Source of the DNA: Planctomycetota bacterium
GTDB lineage: Bacteria > Planctomycetota > Phycisphaerae > Sedimentisphaerales > SM23-30
DNA length: 5,012 nucleotides
Assembly (NCBI GenBank): GCA_029573975.1
Contig: JAKQBU010000187.1
Span: 1 to 5,012, forward strand
Reading direction: 5' to 3'
Shown here: one piece after another, positions 1 through 5,012 of the stretch
How the letters are laid out: each line of letters starts with the position of its first letter
Position numbering within the stretch: position 1 is the stretch's first letter
Translations under genes and position numbers: made by a program
The notes under the pieces: model-generated
The model's input: only the letters and a program-made list of their open reading frames with translations
Told to the model about the DNA's origin: nothing
Database searches by the model: none

Positions 1-122
1 GGTTCCCGGTAGATTCGCCAGGGGCCGAAAAGGCTGCAATACTGGGCGATCCCGGCTAGAAATCCCCGGGCGGCCGCAAAGGAAACGTCGATGAGTAATA
101 CAACTCTAGCAATATCAGGCAT
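1..122 (-). CDS. XylR-type AraC-family sugar-responsive regulator, N-terminal fragment (cut by window edge)
   Basis: Reading the minus strand from an ATG at 122-120 gives 40 open codons that run off the left edge of the window. The fragment has a hydrophobic first strand (RVVLLIDVS, residues 6-14), then ARGFLAGIAQY (residues 18-28) and FGPWRIYRE (residues 32-40). This order, a beta-strand, a helix with RG..GIA.Y, then GPW.IY.E, is the typical opening of XylR-type regulators. In that family the N-terminal half is a periplasmic-binding-protein-like sugar sensor and the C-terminal half an AraC-type helix-turn-helix domain; the latter lies outside this window. A GGAG Shine-Dalgarno at 134-131 sits 8 nt before the ATG and supports this start. 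The gene is divergent from the two exported enzyme genes, so it is the likely local regulator, responding to a sugar those enzymes release (inference). A LacI-type regulator with a similar sensor fold is less likely, because here the sensor begins at the very N-terminus with no helix-turn-helix before it. Confidence 0.8.
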   Translation of the reverse strand, partial: MPDIARVVLLIDVSFAAARGFLAGIAQYCSLFGPWRIYRE

Positions 123-130
123 ATACAATA

Positions 131-134
131 CTCC
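131..134 (-). promoter_or_regulatory. Ribosome binding site of the divergent regulator
   Basis: Minus-strand GGAG, within GGATGGAG, lies 8 nt upstream of the ATG at 122-120. It fixes the start of the regulator fragment. Confidence 0.6.
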
Positions 135-147
135 ATCCGTGGTAAAT

Positions 148-176
148 ACTATATCCGGATTTTCGCAAAATAACAA
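148..176 (-). promoter_or_regulatory. Putative sigma-70-type promoter of the divergent regulator
   Basis: On the minus strand a -35-like TTGTTA (176-171, 4 of 6 consensus matches) is followed after exactly 17 bp by TATAGT (153-148, 5 of 6 matches). Transcription would start near 141, leaving a leader of about 20 nt that carries the GGAG ribosome binding site. The promoter overlaps the left copy of the direct repeat at 161-174, so a regulator bound there would be expected to block it. This suggests negative autoregulation (inference). Confidence 0.5.
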
Positions 177-195
177 ATATATTTCGCATTTTACC
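161..195. promoter_or_regulatory. Direct-repeat operator candidate for the XylR-type regulator
   Basis: Two copies of TTTCGCAnnnTAnC lie at 161-174 and 182-195. They match at 10 of 14 positions, with an unbroken 7-bp core (161-167 and 182-188), and their start-to-start spacing is 21 bp, two helical turns. AraC-family activators commonly bind direct half-sites with this phasing on one face of the helix. The pair lies in the divergent region, overlaps the regulator's own promoter, and ends 7 bp before a TTGACA on the plus strand. That position suits activation of the enzyme operon together with autorepression. The repeat is seen directly; its use by this regulator is inferred. Confidence 0.5.
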
Positions 196-202
196 ATGTT
201 TT

Positions 203-249
203 TTGACAGGAATTACCGGCACAATACGGAGATGAAATTCAGGTAAAAT
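203..249 (+). promoter_or_regulatory. Possible activator-dependent promoter region of the enzyme operon
   Basis: A consensus -35 hexamer TTGACA lies at 203-208, just downstream of the direct repeats. The hexamers at suitable spacing are poor: TACGGA at 225-230 (16 bp) is the best. A better -10-like TAAAAT (5 of 6) lies at 244-249, but it is 35 bp from that TTGACA and has no good -35 of its own. One good element without a good partner is what an activator-dependent promoter would look like. The exact start cannot be fixed from sequence. Confidence 0.3.
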
Positions 250-264
250 CACACGTTGACAGAT

Positions 265-270
265 GAAGGA
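265..270 (+). promoter_or_regulatory. Ribosome binding site that selects the ATG at 277
   Basis: GAAGGA at 265-270 lies 6 nt before ATG 277. An in-frame TTG at 256 would add seven residues (MTDEGKS) but has no well-spaced Shine-Dalgarno. It would also put acidic residues ahead of the basic n-region of the signal peptide. ATG 277 gives the typical MKKQTIR start. Confidence 0.7.
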
Positions 271-276
271 AAATCT

Positions 277-3087
277 ATGAAAAAGCAAACAATACGGATG
301 ACAGCGGCGGTGGTGTTGGTGATGGCAGTTGGTGGTTTGTATGCGGCTGAGGAGGCAGGGCAGGTCACCGGGGTTGTGGATGAGGCCCGGCTGGAGCAGA
401 TGGCAGACCAGCCGGTGGACATTTCGCCGTGGGCGTATGTCTGGCGGGCGGATCGGGCGGTACAGGAGAAACCGGAGGCGTATTTTATCCCGCGGCGGCT
501 GGAGCGGATGGATAAGGTGTATCGAACGGCTTTTTATGAAATGGCGGAGCAGGATCGGCGAAGCATTTCGTATGAGATACCGGAATTGCTGGAACCGCTG
601 CCTCCCCAGCCCAAGGGCGGCTTGCTGGCGGGGCTGCTGTGGACGGGCCGGCTGGCAGGTTATCAGGTGGAACTGCGTTGGCCGTCTGATGCCGCGGAGA
701 TTCCCTCGCCGGAAACGGTGGAGGTACGGTCGTTTCCCACGGGATTTGGGTGGTTTGGCTGGTCGAAGGATGAGATTTTGAGCGGGCCGGAGGTATCGGC
801 TGACCGGAGAACCTGGACCTATAAACGCAGTTCGACGGAGGAAATCCCGATCCACGTCCACAAAGACGGCAGGGATTGGTATCGCAGCGGCTCGGCCACG
901 GAACTGGTAGCGGTTTTCTACGAGGGGGCCAGGCCGGCGGTGCCGGATATTCATGTGACCAGCCCGGGGATGGGGGTGTGGCAGAGGATGGATGTGGAAA
1001 TGGAATGGGGATTTCAGGCCGGGACGGAGCAGTCTGATTTTGGCGGGAGGATTGAAACCTATGTGGCTATAGCCGGGCCGGTGATGCCATTGGCGGAGGA
1101 CAAGGGTACAAAGGCAACCGGCGGCAACCAGTGGCAGTCGCGGGCTGCCGGTGATACCCGGCGTGGAATTGTTGTGCCGTTGCTGTACACTACCGCCGGC
1201 CAGCCGGCTCTGGATAGCCGGGTTACGGTGTGGACTGAGACGGCTGGTTTTACCTTTCGGATTCGTGACCTGGCGGACGGGCCGATCCTGATTCCGGAAC
1301 ACGGGATTTTTATAACAAAGGCCGGCAGCGGGCAAACCGCCCGGCAGTTCGTTCAGGAATTGGCGAGGAAGAATCTCAGGACAATCCGGCAAATGACTCG
1401 TGAGCATCGCGAAGCGGCTTCGTGGGAAGAGGTGATGCAAAAGGTGCGTTTATCGACCTGCCCGGCTGGAACGACAGTGCCGCCCTTTCCGCAAGTGGAA
1501 GAGCCGCCCATGCAGGTGCAGCTTTCGGATGAACGCTGGACGGGAGCCTGGCGGGCGGCGTGCAATCAGTTGAAGGGCAAGCATATGTGGGGCGGCCTGG
1601 CGTTCGAGGTGGGTCGGGTGGCCCACGATATGGATATGGTGGGACTGCACGAGGAGGCGGACAAGGTGTATCAGCATTTTCTGAAGGCCCCCGGCGGGAA
1701 GTCGGACGGCGATTATACCGATGGCAATGGGGCGCTGGAATGGGCGACCAGCATGCGGCATGATATGGGCTACAGCCATGATGGGACGCACGCCTCGACG
1801 GGCCGGGTGCTGTTTGCCATGGCGGAGCGCTATTTTCTGACCGGTGACAAGGAGTGGTTCCAGCAGAATCGCCAGCGGTTGCAGGCGGCGGCGGACTGGA
1901 TTACCCGCCAGCGGACCCTGTATATGAAAAACATCCCCAACCGTCAGGACCTGCTGGCGGCTGGTCTGATGCCGCCCTGCATGCTGGGCGATTATGCCCT
2001 GCCCAGTTGCGAATGGCGCTGGTATTATTCTGACAACGCGTTTTCCCTGCAGGGACTGCAGCGGTTTGCGGACGCCTTGACGGAGTTTGATGCGGACGCC
2101 GGCCGGAACTATCATCAGGAGGCGGAGGCGTTTCGCAAGGATATCCGCCGGGTGGTGGAGCAGGAGGCGGCACTTTCGCCGGTGCGGCTGGGGCGCGACG
2201 GGGTCTATCACAGTTTTATTCCCTGTGTGCCGTACACGCGGGGCGAGATGCTGGCCCTGGAGTATGGTTCTCTCCAGCGTCCCCAAGGTGATATTATCAT
2301 TGGGGCTTTGCCGCTGGCGGAGCCGCTTGCTGCCCTGGATGCCGGCGATGCCTGTATAAACGATACCCTGACGGTGATGGAGGAGGTTGGATCATCTCCC
2401 AAGGTTACGGCCTACATCCTGCCGCCCAATATTGCCAGCACCATGAACGTGATGGAGGAGATTGCCGCTTCGGTCAAGGCCGGGGGAGAGGCCGGCGATG
2501 GCTGGTTTTGGAATTGTTATGGAGCCAACCTGCCCAAGGCCTCACACAATGCCAATATCTACCTGCTGCAGGATGATGTGCCGAATTTCCTGCGGTTCTG
2601 GATGAATACCTATGCGGCCATGACCGGCGCCGATGGCAAGATGTGGGAATGGGGACATCTGGGGCAATACACCAACTGTGAGGCGCCGGACAACGGGACG
2701 GCGGGCTGGTTCCTGGAATGCTTCCACAACCTGCTGGTGATGGAGTTGGACGACGGACATACGTTGTGGATCGCCCGCGGAATACCCCGTGCCTGGCTGG
2801 AGCAGGGCCGGAAGATTTCGGTGAAAAATGCCCCGACGTACTTCGGGACACTGGCCTATGAGATTGTTTCCGATGTGGACCATGGCAGGATTTCGGCGAC
2901 GGTGGAGATCCCCAGCCGCAATCCGGTCCAGAGTATTATAGTGCGTTTCCGCCATCCACGGAAAGTTCCCATCCAGAGCGTGGTGGTCAATGGACAGCCG
3001 TGGAGCGAATTCGATTCGGCAAAGGAAATCATTCGTCTGCATGAGGTCAAGGATTCGGTTCAGGTGACAGCGATTTACGAGGAGTAA
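277..3087 (+). CDS. Secreted six-hairpin (alpha/alpha)6-barrel glycosidase-like protein, family unassigned
   Basis: The product is 936 residues from ATG 277. Residues 1-24 form a signal peptide: MKKQTIR, a hydrophobic stretch, then cleavage near GLYA-A, so export is expected. Residues about 45-110 hold DISPWAYVWRADR and a helical segment. Residues about 110-340 are beta-rich, with LLWTGRLAGYQVELRW and the aromatic FGWFGW (159-162 region). Residues about 420-835 look like an (alpha/alpha)6 barrel, with alternating helices and conserved-looking loops: HDGTH (501-505), GRVLFAMAERYFLTGDKEW (509-527), GLMPP (563-567), GDYALPSCEWRWYYSDN (571-587) and EWGHLGQYTNCEAPDNGT (791-808). Residues about 836-936 form a beta domain starting near LWIARGIPRAWL, as often follows such barrels in GH78-, GH65- and GH95-like enzymes. 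Acidic residues in the barrel loops (D502, D572, E579, D586, E791, E802, D805) are candidates for catalysis, but I cannot pick the pair. The role is probably hydrolysis of an external glycan; the substrate is unknown. It is the first gene of an operon facing away from a sugar-type regulator. A lyase or a non-catalytic relative is possible. Confidence 0.7.
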   Translation: MKKQTIRMTAAVVLVMAVGGLYAAEEAGQVTGVVDEARLEQMADQPVDISPWAYVWRADRAVQEKPEAYFIPRRLERMDKVYRTAFYEMAEQDRRSISYEIPELLEPLPPQPKGGLLAGLLWTGRLAGYQVELRWPSDAAEIPSPETVEVRSFPTGFGWFGWSKDEILSGPEVSADRRTWTYKRSSTEEIPIHVHKDGRDWYRSGSATELVAVFYEGARPAVPDIHVTSPGMGVWQRMDVEMEWGFQAGTEQSDFGGRIETYVAIAGPVMPLAEDKGTKATGGNQWQSRAAGDTRRGIVVPLLYTTAGQPALDSRVTVWTETAGFTFRIRDLADGPILIPEHGIFITKAGSGQTARQFVQELARKNLRTIRQMTREHREAASWEEVMQKVRLSTCPAGTTVPPFPQVEEPPMQVQLSDERWTGAWRAACNQLKGKHMWGGLAFEVGRVAHDMDMVGLHEEADKVYQHFLKAPGGKSDGDYTDGNGALEWATSMRHDMGYSHDGTHASTGRVLFAMAERYFLTGDKEWFQQNRQRLQAAADWITRQRTLYMKNIPNRQDLLAAGLMPPCMLGDYALPSCEWRWYYSDNAFSLQGLQRFADALTEFDADAGRNYHQEAEAFRKDIRRVVEQEAALSPVRLGRDGVYHSFIPCVPYTRGEMLALEYGSLQRPQGDIIIGALPLAEPLAALDAGDACINDTLTVMEEVGSSPKVTAYILPPNIASTMNVMEEIAASVKAGGEAGDGWFWNCYGANLPKASHNANIYLLQDDVPNFLRFWMNTYAAMTGADGKMWEWGHLGQYTNCEAPDNGTAGWFLECFHNLLVMELDDGHTLWIARGIPRAWLEQGRKISVKNAPTYFGTLAYEIVSDVDHGRISATVEIPSRNPVQSIIVRFRHPRKVPIQSVVVNGQPWSEFDSAKEIIRLHEVKDSVQVTAIYEE

Positions 3088-3134
3088 CGCGGCGATTGAA
3101 AGTGCCGGAAACGACAGGAAAAGTCCTCTAATAT

Positions 3135-3138
3135 GGAG
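3135..3138 (+). promoter_or_regulatory. Ribosome binding site that selects the ATG at 3145
   Basis: GGAG at 3135-3138 lies 6 nt before ATG 3145. The earlier in-frame ATG at 3133 actually overlaps this GGAG. Its own nearest purine tract, AGGAA at 3116-3120, is 12 nt away, which is too far to be ideal. ATG 3145 is therefore preferred, although the longer form (MEIF added) cannot be excluded. Confidence 0.55.
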
Positions 3139-3144
3139 ATTTTT

Positions 3145-4818
3145 ATGACAACACAGTATTTAACAAAAGACGTGTCTGGAAATAGTCAACAACGAATAGA
3201 GACCGGATTTTCGTTAAGGGTCTTTTGTCTATGGGCGGCTGCCGTGCTGATGGTATTATGCTGTGGGGTAAGCATTGCCGCCGATACTACCGGCGAATCC
3301 GCACCTTCCCTGCCCTTCGCCTGGGATGTGACTGAAAAGGAATCGCCCTGGTGGGGGGCTGACCACGAGAATCGTCTGTTTGACTGCGGCTTTCGCCAAG
3401 TGATCATCGATGGGGAAGTCTGGTTCATGCACGTCAAATGGCAGGATCTCTACCTTGGGACGTGTCGCGTCATGCGCTACAAGGGACCGGATCTCGATCA
3501 TCTGGAACGTCAACCCGATGGTTTCGCCGACCTGTCCGGTGCTCACGGCGGCGGATTTCTGGGTGTCGGCCTGTGGTGGGACGAACCGACCAGAACCCTG
3601 TACACCTTGATTCATACCGAATGTGAACCTATTGGCGAACAGGGCTGGTGCACCAAAAAAACCCGTATGGCCATGAGCCAGGATATGGGACTGACCTGGA
3701 GTAAACCTGTTGACGTCCTGACGCGCGCCCTTCCGAACACACAGGACTACGCGGGATCCAGTTTTGAGATGGGGCCGGCCGACTTTGATTTCTATACCGA
3801 TGTCCGTGGCGGTTATTTCTACGTTACCTGCTGGAATGCCTTTGTCCCGAAAAAGGGGCAACTGAACAGTTTCGTCTCGTACGGCGAAGTGGCCCGTTGC
3901 GCCATTACCGACAAGATGGCCCCGGGCAAATGGTTCAAGTTCTGTAACGGCACCTGGACCGAGCCGGGCTTGGGCGGCAAGGCGTCGCGAGTGGGATGCG
4001 GGCTGCGCGGTATCTATGGCAACACGATCTACAGCACCTATCTGCAGAAGTACCTGCGGATCGGAATTCTGATGGGGATAGCGGACAAGCGATTCGCGGC
4101 CTTTGGTTTCCGCGACGCTTCCCTCTGTATCTCGGCATGCAGCGATCTGGCTAAACAGGATTGGCTGCCTATGGCGAAACTGTTCGATCAGCCGGACAAT
4201 GAACTGTTTGCCACGGTTTTGGCCGATGAAAAGGGAATCGACCCCTCTACCTGCGGGCAGACCTTGCGGGCGTACAATTTTTGGGATTGGAGAACCAATC
4301 AGCAGAAAGATCGGGTTCTGACTATCACTCTGAAGGAAGGCAGTACACCTTCCCGTTATTTCCCTCCTTATGATTCCTATACCTATGAACCGCACCCGGA
4401 ATCCGGCGATCCCATTGAAAGCCGGGATACCCGCATCGTCGGTTCGGCCGACCCAAGTGTGCAATACGAGGGCGACGGCTGGACCGTGGAAAGCAGCGAG
4501 CGTTACTGCCAGGGCCAGGCGAACACCGCCGCGGAAGCCGGCCAGGGTGTTCGGTTTACATTCCAGGGTGGCAGTATCTATTGGCGGGCCGCCGCCGGCC
4601 CCGATGCGGGCAAGGCGGATATCCATATCGACGGAGTTTTCCAAGAAACGGTGGACTGTTTCTTCCCGGAGTGTGCCCTGCCCTACCAGTTTGCGTTCAT
4701 CAAGACCGGCCTGGATCCGGAAAAAACCCACACGATCAAAATTGTGGTTCGCGGCGAAAAGAATCCCGGTTCTTCCGGCACAATCATACGGCACATTGCC
4801 TTCGAGTATGGGAAATAG
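3145..4818 (+). CDS. Secreted sialidase-like (BNR/Asp-box) beta-propeller protein with C-terminal carbohydrate-binding-like domain
   Basis: The product is 557 residues from ATG 3145. A polar n-region of about 25 residues precedes the hydrophobic core (VFCLWAAAVLMVLCCGV, 26-42) and a likely signal peptidase I site after SIA (residue 45). Residues about 60-420 are beta-rich with regularly spaced aromatic strands, as in a five- or six-bladed propeller. One clear Asp box is present, SQDMGLTW (178-185, pattern S.D.G.TW), and CSDLAKQDW (332-340) resembles the S.DL..W blade motif of GH43- and GH33-like propellers. Residues about 427-557 form a separate beta-sandwich, DTRIVGSADPSVQYEG to IRHIAFEYG, with the IDGVFQETVD and THTIKIVVRGEKN strands seen in accessory domains of bacterial glycosidases. 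The mature chain has about 14 cysteines, many for such a fold. The gene follows the barrel protein by 57 nt with no terminator between, so they are probably co-transcribed and act on the same glycan. True sialidase activity is not supported: I see no clear arginine triad with catalytic Tyr/Glu. A glycosidase of another family or a glycan-binding protein are alternatives. Confidence 0.7.
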   Translation: MTTQYLTKDVSGNSQQRIETGFSLRVFCLWAAAVLMVLCCGVSIAADTTGESAPSLPFAWDVTEKESPWWGADHENRLFDCGFRQVIIDGEVWFMHVKWQDLYLGTCRVMRYKGPDLDHLERQPDGFADLSGAHGGGFLGVGLWWDEPTRTLYTLIHTECEPIGEQGWCTKKTRMAMSQDMGLTWSKPVDVLTRALPNTQDYAGSSFEMGPADFDFYTDVRGGYFYVTCWNAFVPKKGQLNSFVSYGEVARCAITDKMAPGKWFKFCNGTWTEPGLGGKASRVGCGLRGIYGNTIYSTYLQKYLRIGILMGIADKRFAAFGFRDASLCISACSDLAKQDWLPMAKLFDQPDNELFATVLADEKGIDPSTCGQTLRAYNFWDWRTNQQKDRVLTITLKEGSTPSRYFPPYDSYTYEPHPESGDPIESRDTRIVGSADPSVQYEGDGWTVESSERYCQGQANTAAEAGQGVRFTFQGGSIYWRAAAGPDAGKADIHIDGVFQETVDCFFPECALPYQFAFIKTGLDPEKTHTIKIVVRGEKNPGSSGTIIRHIAFEYGK

Positions 4819-4877
4819 TATTGAATAGTTCGGAACCAGAAAAGTACCAACCTTCGCAAAAACTGAGGAAAAAGAAT

Positions 4878-4904
4878 ATGGAAAGCCACTCTTGTCCAAA
4901 ATAA
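4878..4904 (+). other. Eight-codon mini-ORF with a strong Shine-Dalgarno
   Basis: GAGGAA at 4865-4870 sits 7 nt before ATG 4878, the best Shine-Dalgarno/start pair downstream of the propeller gene. The frame closes after eight codons (MESHSCPK, stop 4902-4904), and the stop abuts another ATG in TAAATG. That second frame gives 28 codons and ends at 4991, sharing one base with a further ATG (TAATG, 4991-4993). This could be a leader peptide, the eroded start of a lost gene, or chance in AT-rich DNA. I do not recognise either peptide. Confidence 0.25.
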
Positions 4905-4986
4905 ATGCTATCCGAGACAGGACGATCAGTAAAAAATGCCTTTTTAAGCGAAAAACATTGGTTTTTTGGGTATTTGTTTTGGACGG
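4892..4986. repeat. Long imperfect inverted repeat downstream of the operon
   Basis: The left arm 4894-4908 (GTCCAAAATAAATGC) and right arm 4970-4984 (GTATTTGTTTTGGAC) are inverted copies, matching at 13 of 15 positions with a perfect 8-bp outer block. In RNA the two mismatches are G-U pairs, and further G-U pairs would extend the stem to 4892-4909 with 4969-4986. About 59 nt lie between the arms, including a smaller hairpin at 4949-4968. It could be a structured RNA end, a remnant of a small terminal-repeat element (no target duplication is seen beside it), or a regulatory site for a downstream gene. Confidence 0.45.
4949..4968 (+). terminator. Weak hairpin, possible terminator of the two-gene operon
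   Basis: CGAAAAAC (4949-4956) pairs with GTTTTTTG (4961-4968) around the loop ATTG, forming 8 pairs of which one is G-U. A T-rich but interrupted tract follows (GGGTATTTGTTTT, 4968-4980). The stem is mostly A-T and the tract is not a clean T run, so this is at best a weak intrinsic terminator. No better hairpin is visible between 4819 and 5012. Confidence 0.25.
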
Positions 4987-4990
4987 CATA

Positions 4991-5012
4991 ATGAACAACC
5001 TGGAATTGAAAA
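4991..5012 (+). CDS. Possible start of a further gene (cut by window edge)
   Basis: ATG 4991 opens a frame (MNNLELK) that runs off the right edge. The same frame is open back to 4829. Upstream it reads KKCLFKRK followed by the hydrophobic TLVFWVFVLDGI, which resembles the n- and h-regions of a signal peptide. This hints that translation could begin earlier, for example at TTG 4892 or TTG 4958. No strong Shine-Dalgarno precedes 4991. Too little is visible to name a product, and chance is a real alternative. Confidence 0.2.

Noticed and set aside
153..160. Palindrome ATCCGGAT as an operator
   Set aside because: It is only 8 bp and does not extend on either side. XylR/AraC-type proteins usually use direct half-sites, so it is weaker than the 21-bp repeat beside it.
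256..261. Second TTGACA as a -35 element
   Set aside because: It lies only 15 nt before the ATG at 277, so transcription from it would start inside the coding region.
256..276. TTG 256 as the start of the barrel gene
   Set aside because: It lacks a well-spaced Shine-Dalgarno and would place acidic residues before the signal peptide; ATG 277 has GAAGGA 6 nt upstream.
115..1440. Antisense open frame of 441 codons over the start of the barrel gene and the control region
   Set aside because: The product is rich in Arg, Pro and His with no domain pattern, typical of a shadow of GC-rich coding DNA. The genuine minus-strand gene near here is the regulator starting at 122.
2374..2460. Repeated 12-mer GTGATGGAGGAG (2374-2385 and 2449-2460)
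   Set aside because: Both copies encode VMEE in the barrel domain in the same frame. Similar helical segments and biased codon use explain them without a separate repeat element.
3088..3132. Terminator between the two enzyme genes
   Set aside because: Only a 4-bp AGGA/TCCT stem is visible, with no T tract, so co-transcription is the simpler reading.
3244..3270. Lipoprotein signal (lipobox) in the propeller protein
   Set aside because: The cysteines in VLMVLCCGV lack the small residue expected just before a lipobox Cys, and a good signal peptidase I site (SIA) follows.
3256..4998. Long antisense open frame of 580 codons across the propeller gene
   Set aside because: It is the complement of a gene with a clear signal peptide, Asp box and ribosome site. 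Its translation shows no recognisable domain or sound start context, and long antisense frames are common opposite GC-rich genes.

Overview
The window looks like a sugar-utilisation locus from a bacterium of the Planctomycetota/Verrucomicrobiota (PVC) type, for example a Phycisphaerae-, Lentisphaerota- or Kiritimatiellota-like organism. This is inferred from three things: a XylR-type regulator divergent from secreted carbohydrate-active genes, a secreted protein with an unusually long n-region before its signal peptide, and proteins resembling the large uncharacterised six-hairpin glycosidase families common in those phyla. The coding DNA is GC-rich and the intergenic DNA is clearly AT-rich.

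Layout. (1) Positions 1-122, minus strand: the first 40 codons of a divergently transcribed regulator, cut by the window edge. It matches the N-terminus of XylR-type AraC-family regulators, which have a periplasmic-binding-protein-like sugar sensor. (2) Positions 123-276: a 154-bp AT-rich divergent control region. It holds a good minus-strand promoter for the regulator, a pair of TTTCGCA-type direct repeats exactly 21 bp apart (a plausible AraC-type operator), and weaker plus-strand promoter elements. (3) Positions 277-3087, plus strand: a 936-aa secreted protein with an N-terminal beta-rich module, an (alpha/alpha)6-barrel glycosidase-like domain and a C-terminal beta domain. (4) Positions 3145-4818, plus strand: a 557-aa secreted beta-propeller protein with one clear Asp box and a C-terminal carbohydrate-binding-like beta-sandwich. 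It lies 57 nt after the first gene and is probably in the same operon. (5) Positions 4819-5012: AT-rich DNA with a long imperfect inverted repeat, a small hairpin, a well-placed Shine-Dalgarno leading into an 8-codon mini-ORF, and perhaps the start of another gene.

Working model (inference): the two exported proteins act together on one glycan outside the cytoplasm. A sugar released from it is sensed by the divergent regulator, which activates the operon and may repress itself from the shared operator. Neither enzyme's substrate can be named from sequence alone, and both may belong to families without a characterised member.
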